Notes under the pieces: model-generated
The model's input: the letters and a program-made list of their open reading frames with translations, nothing else
What the model was told of the DNA's origin: nothing
Databases searched by the model: none
Shown here: positions 47,456-54,364 of the stretch, in pieces
Numbering within the stretch: position 1 is the first letter of the stretch
Layout: each line of letters starts with the position of its first letter
Translations under genes and position numbers: made by a program
NCBI GenBank assembly: GCA_028871055.1
Contig: JAGWON010000001.1
Location: 124,001-188,000 of the forward strand
Direction: 5' to 3'
DNA length: 64,000 nt
Origin: Alphaproteobacteria bacterium
GTDB lineage: Bacteria > Pseudomonadota > Alphaproteobacteria > ATCC43930 > CGMCC-115725

Positions 47456-47956
47456 ATGGCGGACAAGGAAAACGGCGCGGACGCAACCGCCGCCGGCACG
47501 ACCGGCGAGGCCGAGCCGCGCCGCTCGCTGATCGTCAATGCGCAGTACATCAAGGACCTGTCGTTCGAGAATCCGCGCGCGCCGGCCAGCCTGATGCAGC
47601 CGCAGGCGCCCGAGCTCCAGGTCAACGTCGACGTCGGCGCCGGCACGCTCGGCAACGATCGCTACGAGGTGGTGCTCACCATCCACGCGCGCGCCACCGC
47701 CAAGGGCGAGACGCTGTTCGTGGTCGAGCTCGCCTATGGCGCGACGGTGACGCTGACCAACATGCGGCAGGAGGACGTGCCGCAGGCGCTGCTGGTCGAG
47801 ACGCCGCGGCTGCTGTTCCCGTTCGCGCGCGGCATCGTCGCCGACGTGACGCGCGACGGCGGCTTCCCGCCGGTGTTCATGCAGCCGATCGACTTCAACG
47901 AGCTGCTGCGACGCCAGACCGCGGCGCAGGCGCAAGCGCCCGCCGCCAACGCCTGA
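47456..47956 (+). CDS. secB: Protein-export chaperone SecB
   Basis: 166 residues from the ATG at 47456; upstream in-frame codons look non-coding. Family segments: NAQYIKDLSFENPRAP, LQVNVDVGAGTLG, YEVVLTIHARA and LFPFARGIVADVTRDGGFPP. Keeps preproteins unfolded for SecA. Its downstream side is the start of the repeat pile. Confidence 0.95.
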   Translation: MADKENGADATAAGTTGEAEPRRSLIVNAQYIKDLSFENPRAPASLMQPQAPELQVNVDVGAGTLGNDRYEVVLTIHARATAKGETLFVVELAYGATVTLTNMRQEDVPQALLVETPRLLFPFARGIVADVTRDGGFPPVFMQPIDFNELLRRQTAAQAQAPAANA

Positions 47957-47979
47957 GAGTCATCCGCTAGCAAGCGTCG

Positions 47980-48070
47980 CCCCCTCACCCCGCTTTGGGT
48001 AAGGCTCGCTACGCTCGCCGACCCAAAGCAACCCTCTCCCCCAATTGGGGGAGAGGGAAGGGTGAGGGGG
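47980..48070. repeat. Palindromic repeat family C
   Basis: CCCCTCACCC opens and GGGTGAGGGG closes the element; inside is CTCTCCCCC-aatt-GGGGGAGAG. A generic type of intergenic repeat in proteobacteria. First of several repeats between secB and the transposase. Confidence 0.75.
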
Positions 48071-48097
48071 AATCCGCCGCGTCCGCGCTTGACCATC

Positions 48098-48256
48098 ATT
48101 GCCGGGCTCGTCCCGGCAATCCATCGCTTCTCTTTTCTTTCGCCATTCCCGCGAAAGCGGGAATCCAGGACGTCTGTGCTTGTGGCCCTGGACCTCTGCT
48201 TTCGCGGGGGGGTGACGACGGACGAAGGTGTGGATGCCCGGACCAAGTCCGGGCAT
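48098..48256. repeat. Family B repeat split by a family A repeat
   Basis: The left hairpin ATTGCCGGGctcgtCCCGGCAAT (48098-48120) and right hairpin ATGCCCGGaccaagtCCGGGCAT (48234-48256) look like the two halves of a family B element, with the family A element 48141-48221 where the B spacer should be. This suggests one repeat landed in another. Confidence 0.55.
48141..48221. repeat. Palindromic repeat family A, copy 2
   Basis: CGCCATTCCCGCgaaaGCGGGAATCC at one end, CTGCTTTCGCGGGGGGGTGACGACGG at the other, about 80 bp, same layout as 52828-52908 and 58057-58137. Confidence 0.8.
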
Positions 48257-48289
48257 GACGCCGGAGCGAAATTTATGGCGACGTTACAC

Positions 48290-48318
48290 TTGACAGTACC
48301 ATCCGCTATGGGTAGAGT
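48290..48318 (+). promoter_or_regulatory. Promoter of the transposase gene
   Basis: TTGACA (48290-48295), 17-bp spacer, TAGAGT (48313-48318), 23 bp before the ATG at 48342, which has AAGGAG upstream. Confidence 0.6.
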
Positions 48319-48341
48319 TTGGGCCATAAGGAGAAATCGTT

Positions 48342-49283
48342 ATGGCCAAGCCCGTTTTGTCTGATCCGATCTTTCACAACGAAGAAGTGGCGTTCGCCTA
48401 CGTCGAGCGGCACCTGTGGCCGGAAGGCCCGGTTTGCCCCTTCTGTGGCGCGCCGCATGAGAAGATTGGCACCGTTCCATCCGGTCGCACCGGCCTCCGC
48501 AAGTGCTACGGCTGCCGTAAGACCTTCACGGTGCGGCATGGCTCGATCTTCGAGGACAGCCATTTCCCGCTGCACCTGTGGCTCCAAGCGATCCATCTGC
48601 TATCGAGCAGCAAGAAGGGTATTTCCACGCGCCAGCTACAGCGTACGTTCCAATGCAGCATGAAAACCGCGTGGTTCCTGACGCACCGTATCCGCGAGAT
48701 CATGAAGCGTGGTGATGGCCTGCCGCCGCTTGGCGACGAGAACAAATTCCTTGAGGCAGACGAAACATTCGTGGGTCGGAAGCCGGGCACCAAGGTCGGA
48801 CGCGGTCACGGCCACATGAACGCCGTCCTGGCGCTGGTGGAGCGTGACGGGAGGGCCCGCTCGTTCCATGTGCCTGACGTGAAGGCCGCGACCCTCGCGG
48901 ACGTGATCGCGCGTCACGCCGACCCGCTGTCGCACTTCCGCACCGACGAGTTGCCCGGCTACGCGGGCGTCGGCAAGCGTTTCACCACCCATCGCAGGGT
49001 GCGCCACTCCCTCAACGAGTATGTGAAGGGCAACGCTCACACCAACACCGTCGAGGGTTTCTTCTCGATCCTGAAACGCGGTGTCTACGGCACCTACCAG
49101 CACATCAGCGAGGCACACCTGCATCGCTATTTGAGCGAATTTGATTTTCGATATTCCAACCGCGAAGCGCTCGGCGTTGATGATGTTGAACGCGCCAGCA
49201 TTGCACTACGCGGTGCGAAGGGTCGGCAACTCACTTACGGGACAGTTGGTCGCGGACGGCGAGCGGAAGCGTGGCCGACCTAG
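48342..49283 (+). CDS. IS1595-family transposase
   Basis: 313 residues. N-terminal zinc ribbon (CPFCGAPHEKI, CYGCRKTF), then an ISXO2/IS1595 DDE domain: FLEADETFVGRKPG, FRTDELPGYAGVGK and HTNTVEGFFSILKRGVYG, ending FDFRYSNREALGV. All acidic catalytic positions look intact, so the protein may be active. The last 15 residues differ from the usual ending; another frame runs on to 49368 with a basic sequence, so a late frameshift is possible. Confidence 0.93.
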   Translation: MAKPVLSDPIFHNEEVAFAYVERHLWPEGPVCPFCGAPHEKIGTVPSGRTGLRKCYGCRKTFTVRHGSIFEDSHFPLHLWLQAIHLLSSSKKGISTRQLQRTFQCSMKTAWFLTHRIREIMKRGDGLPPLGDENKFLEADETFVGRKPGTKVGRGHGHMNAVLALVERDGRARSFHVPDVKAATLADVIARHADPLSHFRTDELPGYAGVGKRFTTHRRVRHSLNEYVKGNAHTNTVEGFFSILKRGVYGTYQHISEAHLHRYLSEFDFRYSNREALGVDDVERASIALRGAKGRQLTYGTVGRGRRAEAWPT

Positions 49284-49531
49284 CCGATACCGCAAACGGC
49301 ATTGGCGCGGCCCAGAACCCGGCGACCCGCGCCAACTGAAGCTTCCGTTTGGCAAACTACGGCGCTGAACAGGAAGCGCTGGGCAAAACTAGGATTGTGG
49401 GGAGAAATCTGGGGCGGCTCACTTAAGACGTTGACCCCCCCGATGGAGGACTCCATACTAGTTATGGGCCAATTCGCTGTACGAAAAAAGAACAGCGTCT
49501 ACATATAGTTATCAGGGGAAGAGGAAGTTCC

Positions 49532-49834
49532 ATGGCAAGCTTCGCTGCAGGCGATTCGGTACAGATTCCGTGCGAAGTGCAGGTGGGTGCTTTCCCTACC
49601 GAATGTCTTATTACGTTTGAAACGCTTGAAGGGCGAGTTTCTGGATTCGTGCGTCGAGAAGCCCTGAGGGACATTTCTGGATCAAAGGGTTTTCTTCCTG
49701 CTACGGTTGTAGACGTGAAGAAGGATACAATTACAGTAAGAGTACAGGGTTCTTTTTTCACCACGACTGGATTGGCTTATCTGAAGCGCGATTGGGCGGA
49801 CTCGAACGTGCGCCCGTTAAGAGCGGTGGCATAG
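49532..49834 (+). CDS. Unknown small beta-rich protein
   Basis: 100 residues, with GGGGAAGAGGAAG upstream as ribosome site. Predicted largely beta-strand with alternating hydrophobics (GDSVQIPCEVQVGAF, ATVVDVKKDTITVRVQGSFF), which could be an OB or SH3-like barrel. I do not recognise it. Lower GC and codon use than the chromosome around it suggest transfer. Probably co-transcribed with the dCTP-deaminase-like gene 37 nt downstream. Confidence 0.65.
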   Translation: MASFAAGDSVQIPCEVQVGAFPTECLITFETLEGRVSGFVRREALRDISGSKGFLPATVVDVKKDTITVRVQGSFFTTTGLAYLKRDWADSNVRPLRAVA

Positions 49835-49838
49835 GACT

Positions 49839-49866
49839 CTCCTAGCCGTCGCGTCGCGGCTAGGAG
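49839..49866 (+). promoter_or_regulatory. Hairpin that sequesters the next gene's ribosome site
   Basis: CTCCTAGCCG and CGGCTAGGAG form a perfect 10-bp stem with an 8-nt loop. The 3' arm contains most of the Shine-Dalgarno TAGGAGGGG of the gene starting TTG at 49872. No T-run follows, so it looks like a translational switch or coupling element rather than a terminator. Confidence 0.6.
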
Positions 49867-49871
49867 GGGCA

Positions 49872-50471
49872 TTGATACTTTCGCAGGTTGACCTACGGCG
49901 CGCGGCCAAAGCCGGTAAAATCGCATTCGATCCACCCCTTGAAGAACGTCAGTGGGGAGAAGCTTCGGTTGATCTGAGGCTAGGATTTAGCTTCACGAAA
50001 TTCATTCCGGTTCCGGGCGTCACCCTTGACGTTTCGCAAGGGCTGGAAGCGGTCGGACATTCGAATTTCTACCAAACGAAGATTCTGAAAGCCCAAGATG
50101 AACTCGGAGAACGGGAAAGTTTCGTTCTGCGCCCACATAATTTTGTTCTTGCGATGACATATGAGAGCATCAAGGTGCCGCTGAATATGATCGCCCTTGT
50201 AGAGGGGCGCAGTACGTATGCTCGCGTTGGTTTGAGCATGCATCAAACGGCACCATGGATTCAGCCCGGCTGGAGCGGTCAGATCATTTTGGAAATTATG
50301 AACAACGGCGAGCTCGATATAAAACTCACCCCTCTCGTCGATCGGCCCTGCCAAATTACATTTTTTGAACTTAAAACTGCGGTCCCCAAAAAGAAGGGGT
50401 ACGGCACTCGGTCAACAGACGCCTATCAAGATCAACAGCACCCACTTAGGCACGCGAAGACAAAGCGGTAA
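49872..50471 (+). CDS. dCTP deaminase/dUTPase-family protein
   Basis: 199 residues from a TTG with a strong AGGAGGGG site. Family features: ASVDLRLG, FVLRPHNFVLAMTYESI, VEGRSTYARVGLSMHQTAPW, GWSGQIILEIMNNG (with the catalytic Glu) and an ending AYQDQQHPLRH. The usual Asp in the (H/W)IDxG(W/F) segment is Gln (WIQPGW), so activity may be altered. Low-GC coding like its neighbour; likely acquired, as such enzymes are often phage or plasmid borne. Confidence 0.8.
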   Translation: MILSQVDLRRAAKAGKIAFDPPLEERQWGEASVDLRLGFSFTKFIPVPGVTLDVSQGLEAVGHSNFYQTKILKAQDELGERESFVLRPHNFVLAMTYESIKVPLNMIALVEGRSTYARVGLSMHQTAPWIQPGWSGQIILEIMNNGELDIKLTPLVDRPCQITFFELKTAVPKKKGYGTRSTDAYQDQQHPLRHAKTKR

Positions 50472-50475
50472 CGCC

Positions 50476-50670
50476 CTATCGCGGCGGCAGCCCGCGTAAC
50501 CTCACTAAGCCCTCCGCATGAAGGCGCTTCAGCATGTCGTGAATTAGCGACCGCGCTATTTCGGCGCGGTTGTTGCCATAAATTTTCGTCGGCTTCAGAT
50601 CCATCATCGTCTCGATAACTTCGTCAGCGAGCGTGATGGTGAAGGACGTATTTCCGTCGGCCGTGGCCAT
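50476..50670 (-). CDS. Small ribbon-helix-helix-like DNA-binding protein
   Basis: 64 residues from the ATG at 50670. The start TSFTITLADEVIETMMDLKP and the following NNRAEIARSLIHDMLKRL fit a ribbon-helix-helix: one beta strand and two helices. Four spaced heptamers cover its start and upstream region, suggesting autoregulation. No toxin gene adjoins it. Convergent with the deaminase-like gene with 4 nt between stops. Confidence 0.6.
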   Translation of the reverse strand: MATADGNTSFTITLADEVIETMMDLKPTKIYGNNRAEIARSLIHDMLKRLHAEGLVRLRGLPPR

Positions 50671-50707
50671 TGTCCGAACATTGTCTTGGCAATGTCGAGA
50701 CATTGTC
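50668..50707. promoter_or_regulatory. Four heptamers CAWTGTC at exact 11-bp spacing
   Basis: CATTGTC at 50668, CATTGTC at 50679, CAATGTC at 50690 and CATTGTC at 50701 lie on one face of the helix. The middle two also form ACATTG-N6-CAATGT. The first overlaps the start codon of the ribbon-helix-helix gene. This resembles tandem operators of small RHH repressors. Confidence 0.6.
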
Positions 50708-50782
50708 GTACATTTCGAGTCGCAATACGAGTCGAGTCGCGTTAGGACTCGCGAGTAGTGGTCGGTTTGTGAGGGTTAAAGG

Positions 50783-50857
50783 TGGAGCGGGCGACGGGAT
50801 TCGAACCCGCATCCGGCAGTTGGGAAACTACTTGCTCTACCGTTGAGCTACACCCGC
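50783..50857 (-). tRNA. tRNA-Gly (CCC), atypical anticodon arm
   Basis: 75 nt with encoded CCA. Acceptor stem GCGGGTG/CGCCCGC, D arm GCTC-AACGGTA-GAGC and T arm GCGGG-TTCGAAT-CCCGT are normal. The anticodon arm fits poorly: either a 4-bp stem with an 8-nt loop TTTCCCAA, or a 5-bp stem GTAGT/ACTGC with a 6-nt loop TTCCCA. Standard tRNA-Gly(CCC) is one nucleotide shorter with loop TTCCCAA. It may be a divergent copy, a frameshift-suppressor form or a pseudogene. Confidence 0.75.
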
Positions 50858-51053
50858 CGACCGTCTGACAGCGCCCCGCCCCCGTCACAGCGGGGCGTTC
50901 GTCTGTCTAGGCCAGTCGGCCGCATAACGCGGCTCCAACGGCAGTAAACAACATTTGGGGGTGCGTTGCCAAGTGAACGCGCCGATTCGTAGCCTGTGAG
51001 TCTATGTATTGTGCCGCGTGTACCGCCCCTATGTTTGCGGTAAACTGATTGAC

Positions 51054-51218
51054 ATGTCGGGCAGCCATAGGCCGAAGCCGGACGATCCGGCACAGTCCAA
51101 ACGCTTCATCGAGATGGCGCGTCAGGTCGAGGCCGAGGGATCGAAAGCGGACCTTGATCGTGCGCTTACAAAAATCGCGAAGGCGAAGCCAAGGGATGCG
51201 GAAAAGAACCGTAAATGA
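51054..51218 (+). CDS. Small conserved hypothetical protein
   Basis: 54 residues from the ATG at 51054. The sequence RPKPDDPAQSKRFIEMARQV followed by an acidic-basic end is of a type seen as small stand-alone proteins in alphaproteobacteria. No known function. Its stop shares ATGA with the next frame, so the two were probably translated together. Confidence 0.55.
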   Translation: MSGSHRPKPDDPAQSKRFIEMARQVEAEGSKADLDRALTKIAKAKPRDAEKNRK

Positions 51219-51433
51219 CCTTGCGCCGAGCATTTCATTGAATTGGTATCGCCGCCGCATTTATTCCAATCCCATTCGCCATAAACGACGCTATCCACCT
51301 GAGACTATGGCGAGCTGATTGGTACTTTCTGCCATTTGCAGTCATTTACACATTGGCGCTATCGCTCGTCGCCTATTGGATAGTCCGCGCCGTTGGCTAC
51401 GTGATCGCCCGGCTACTTGGCCATACGTATTGA
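51215..51433 (+). pseudogene. Two-helix membrane protein gene interrupted by TGA
   Basis: ATG at 51215 gives MTLRRAFH, then TGA at 51239-51241, then 63 uninterrupted codons in the same frame: IGIAAAFIPIPF, NDAIHLRLWRADWYFLP and FAVIYTLALSLVAYWIVRAV. The second part has convincing membrane-protein character. A single change of TGG (Trp) to TGA would explain it. Recoding or a sequencing error are alternatives. Confidence 0.5.
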
Positions 51434-51493
51434 TGGATCGGTACCAAGTTTTGTGGCTGGTATCTCCAAGTGTAACGTCGCCAAATTTATCGC

Positions 51494-52162
51494 CTACGCC
51501 TGCCAGATCGGCGCCTTGAGCTTGGCGACCAGCGCGGCGTGGCTGGCGAGCTCGTCGGCGCTCGGCTCGAAGAGCCGCGGCGGGCGCGCCGGCCGATCGG
51601 CCGCGGCGCGGCCCGCGGCATTCGCCGCCAGCGTGCCGAGGTCGAGCGCCGATTGCCGGCCGCCGACCAGCTCGAGATAGACCTGGGCGAGCAGCTCGCA
51701 GTCGAGCTTGGCGCTGTGTTTGTCGCGCGCCGACAGGTCGATGGCGAAGCGGCGGCAGAGCGCGTCGAGGCTGGCCGGCGCGCCGGGAAAGCGCTTGCGC
51801 GCGATCTCGAGCGTGTCGACCACGGCGACGGCAAGCGGCGCCAGGCCGAGGCGCTTTAATTCGGCGTTGACGAAGCCGAGATCGAAGCTGGCGTTGTGCG
51901 CCACCACCGCCGCCTCGGCGACGAAGTCGAGGAACTCGGTCGCGATGGCGGCAAACGGCGCGTGGCGCTTGAGGAAATCGTCGCCCAGGCCGTGCACCGC
52001 CTCGGCCGCGGCGCTCATCTCGCGCTCGGGATTGACGTAGCGGTGGAAGACCTTGCCGGTCGGCAGGTGGTTATGAAGCTCGATGCAGGCGATCTCGACG
52101 ATGCGATCACCGTCGGCCGGATCGAGGCCGGTGGTCTCGGTGTCGAGGACGATCTCGCGCAT
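51494..52162 (-). CDS. dnaQ: DNA polymerase III epsilon subunit (3'-5' exonuclease)
   Basis: 222 residues. DEDD exonuclease: ExoI VLDTETTGLDP, ExoII VVAHNASFDLGF, ExoIII in HSAKLDCELLAQVY (His/Asp). Proofreading subunit of the replicase. Follows coaE by 6 nt; last of the leftward coaE-dnaQ pair. Confidence 0.96.
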   Translation of the reverse strand: MREIVLDTETTGLDPADGDRIVEIACIELHNHLPTGKVFHRYVNPEREMSAAAEAVHGLGDDFLKRHAPFAAIATEFLDFVAEAAVVAHNASFDLGFVNAELKRLGLAPLAVAVVDTLEIARKRFPGAPASLDALCRRFAIDLSARDKHSAKLDCELLAQVYLELVGGRQSALDLGTLAANAAGRAAADRPARPPRLFEPSADELASHAALVAKLKAPIWQA

Positions 52163-52168
52163 CGTCGC

Positions 52169-52786
52169 TCAGTCTGCCGCTTCGGATTCGTCGCGGCAAG
52201 GCGGATCGAGCGCCGCCAGGGCACGCTGCAACGCGCGGCGCGTCACCGCGCGGCCCAGGCCCGACGGCACGGCGAAGTCGGCGCGCACGCGCTTGGCGCG
52301 ATCCGGCATTTGCTGCGCCAGGATGGCGCGCAGGCGCTTCGCGTCCATGCCGGGCCGGCGCAGCACGCGGTCGCGCTGCAGCGCCGCCGGCGCCCACACC
52401 ACCGCCACCGCGTCGCAGCGATTTTCACCGCCAGTCTCATACAAAAGCGGGATGTCGAGGACGACGAGCCGGGCGCGGCGGGCGCGCATCCGGCGGAGGA
52501 ACCGCTTCTCCTGTTGCCGCACCAGCGGATGGAGGATCGCCTCGAGCCGCCTGAGCGCCGTGGGCTTGCCGAAGACGAGCTTGCCGAGCTTCGGCCGCGA
52601 GATGCCCGTGCCGGATTTCGCCGCCGGAAAGGCGCGCGCGACGGCCTTCACCGCCGCGCCGCCCGGCGCCAGCAGCGCATGCACCGCGCGGTCGGCGTCA
52701 TAGATTGGCACGCCGAGCCGCGTGAGCAGCGCCGAAGCGGTGCTCTTGCCCATGCCGATCCCGCCGGTGAGACCGAGAATCTTCAT
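52169..52786 (-). CDS. coaE: Dephospho-CoA kinase
   Basis: 205 residues. P-loop LTGGIGMGKSTASAL and family segment VVLDIPLLYETGGENRCD. Last step of coenzyme A synthesis. The gap upstream to aroE holds a family A palindromic repeat. Confidence 0.95.
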   Translation of the reverse strand: MKILGLTGGIGMGKSTASALLTRLGVPIYDADRAVHALLAPGGAAVKAVARAFPAAKSGTGISRPKLGKLVFGKPTALRRLEAILHPLVRQQEKRFLRRMRARRARLVVLDIPLLYETGGENRCDAVAVVWAPAALQRDRVLRRPGMDAKRLRAILAQQMPDRAKRVRADFAVPSGLGRAVTRRALQRALAALDPPCRDESEAAD

Positions 52787-52827
52787 CGCGCTTGAACACG
52801 CGTCGTTGACGTGGACTCACGCCCCTT

Positions 52828-52908
52828 CGTCGTTCCCGCGCCAGCGGGAACCCAGGGCCACAAACCGAGCGCCGCCTCCTCGGCCCCCGCTTTCGCGGGG
52901 GCGGCGGC
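52828..52908. repeat. Palindromic repeat family A, copy 3
   Basis: TCGTCGTTCCCGCgccaGCGGGAAC at one end and GGCCCCCGCtttcGCGGGGGC at the other with CCAGGGCC inside; fills most of the aroE-coaE gap. Confidence 0.8.
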
Positions 52909-52922
52909 CGGGTTATTCAACA

Positions 52923-53765
52923 TCACGGATGCTCGCACGAACCCATCGCCGCCAGCACGGCTTCGCGCAGCGCGGGCGTGACCTCGGGCATGACGCCGAA
53001 CCACAGCCGGAAGCCGGGCCGGCCCTGGTGCAGCAGCATGCCGAGTCCGTCGACCGTCGGATTGCCGCGCGCCTTCGCCGCCTTGAGCAGCGCGGTTTCC
53101 AAAGGCGCATAGACGATGTCGTCGACCACGGCGGTTTTCGGCAGCCGCGCCAGATCGATTTCGAGCGGCGGATTTTTCTCCATGCCCAGGCTGGTGGCGT
53201 TGACCAGCAGCGCGGCGCCGGCGAGCGCGGCGGTGCGCTCCGCCCACGGCTGAATCCGCGCCACGCCCGGCGCCAGCTCGTCGCCGAGCCGCGTGGCGCG
53301 CGCGCGCGCGCGGTTGACGATGCGGATCTCGGGCGCGCCCGCGCCGGCCAGCGCGTCGACGATGGCGCGCGCCGCGCCGCCGGCGCCGAGCACCACCGCC
53401 GGTCCGGCCTTGGCATCGAAGCCCGGCACCGCCGCGCGCAGGTTCTCGAGAAAACCGAAGCCGTCGGTGTTGAAGCCCGCAAGCTTGCCGTTCTCGACCG
53501 CGACGGTATTGACTGCGCCGATGCGGCGGGCGCCGGCGGCGACCCGGTCGAGCAGCGGCAGCGCCGCCTCCTTGTGCGGGACGGTCAGGTTGCAGCCGCG
53601 CCAGCCTTCGGCGGCGAGCGAGCCGAGCGTCGCCGGCAGGTCTGCGGGCCGCACCGCGCGCTTCACATATTCGCCGGCAATGCCGTACTGCCTGAGCCAC
53701 GTGCCATGCAGCGCCGGCGACAGCGAATGCTCGACCGGCCAGCCGATGACGCAGGCCTTCATCAT
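52923..53765 (-). CDS. aroE: Shikimate dehydrogenase
   Basis: 280 residues. N-terminal substrate domain begins KACVIGWPVEHSLSPALHG with LTVPHKEAAL (catalytic Lys); NADP domain has VVLGAGGAARAIVDALAG; ending DGLGMLLHQGRPGFRLWFG. Aromatic amino acid pathway. ATGA-type overlap with maf. Confidence 0.96.
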   Translation of the reverse strand: MMKACVIGWPVEHSLSPALHGTWLRQYGIAGEYVKRAVRPADLPATLGSLAAEGWRGCNLTVPHKEAALPLLDRVAAGARRIGAVNTVAVENGKLAGFNTDGFGFLENLRAAVPGFDAKAGPAVVLGAGGAARAIVDALAGAGAPEIRIVNRARARATRLGDELAPGVARIQPWAERTAALAGAALLVNATSLGMEKNPPLEIDLARLPKTAVVDDIVYAPLETALLKAAKARGNPTVDGLGMLLHQGRPGFRLWFGVMPEVTPALREAVLAAMGSCEHP

Positions 53766-54364
53766 GCCTTGAGCACGCCGCTGTCGCGCAGGAATTCGAG
53801 CAGCGGCAGCAGCGGCAGGCCGAGGATGGCGAAATGATCGCCCGCGACCTCGGCCATCAGCTGGATGCCGCTGCCTTCGAGCCGATAAGCACCGACCGAG
53901 GCCAGCGCGGCGTCGCCGGCGGTGGCGAGATAGTCGTCGAGGAAGGCGTCGCTGAACGGCCGCATGGTCAGCGCCGGCTGCTCGAGCGCGTGCCAGATCG
54001 CGGCGCCGTTCTTGACCAGCGCCGCCGCCGTCGGCAGCACGTGGCGCTTGCCGCGCAGCGCCAGGAGCTGGGTCCGCGCCGCGTCGCGGTCGGCCGGCTT
54101 ATCGAACCATTGGCCGTCGCACACCAAGAGCTGATCGGCGCCGAGCACCAGCGCACCCGGCATCCGTGCGGCGACGCGCTTGGCCTTGGCTTCGGCGAGC
54201 GCCAGCGCGCAATCGCCGGCATTGCGGCCGTCGGCCTTGAACGCCGCCTTGAACGCCGCCTCGTCGAGCTGGGCGGGCTCGATCGTCGGCTTGAGGCCGG
54301 CGGCGTCGAGCAGGCGCGCCCGGGTCGCGCTCGCCGAGGCGAGCACCAGCTCGGGCGGGCTCAT
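53762..54364 (-). CDS. maf: Maf-like nucleoside triphosphate pyrophosphatase
   Basis: 200 residues from the ATG at 54364, sharing ATGA with ppsR. Motifs LVLASASATRARLLDAAGL and LVLGADQLLVCDGQWFDKP. Hydrolyses dTTP/UTP or modified nucleotides to monophosphates. Usual place between ppsR and aroE. Confidence 0.92.
   Translation of the reverse strand: MSPPELVLASASATRARLLDAAGLKPTIEPAQLDEAAFKAAFKADGRNAGDCALALAEAKAKRVAARMPGALVLGADQLLVCDGQWFDKPADRDAARTQLLALRGKRHVLPTAAALVKNGAAIWHALEQPALTMRPFSDAFLDDYLATAGDAALASVGAYRLEGSGIQLMAEVAGDHFAILGLPLLPLLEFLRDSGVLKA

Larger units (their letters stand above)
48290..49283 (+). mobile_element. IS1595-family insertion sequence, ends not defined
   Basis: One intact transposase gene with its promoter. 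I could not find matching terminal inverted repeats on either side by eye, so the limits given are only promoter to stop codon. Sequence to about 49440 may belong to the element. Confidence 0.55.

Noticed and set aside
48141-48256. CRISPR array
   Set aside because: Repeats are palindromic, of different families and irregularly spaced; no cas genes are present.
49284-49508. Short frames just after the transposase, basic and Pro-rich
   Set aside because: Overlapping the transposase end in another frame; more likely the IS flank or a frameshifted transposase tail than separate genes.
49872-50703. Anti-phage dCTP deaminase defence system
   Set aside because: The known defence deaminases belong to a different (zinc cytidine deaminase) fold; this protein is of the Dcd/dUTPase trimeric family.
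50476-50703. RHH gene as antitoxin of a toxin-antitoxin pair
   Set aside because: No toxin-like gene lies next to it; the neighbour is the deaminase-like gene on the opposite strand.
50872-50897. CGCCCCGC/GCGGGGCG hairpin beside the tRNA as an attachment site or terminator
   Set aside because: No T-run on either strand and no matching copy elsewhere in the window; left unassigned.
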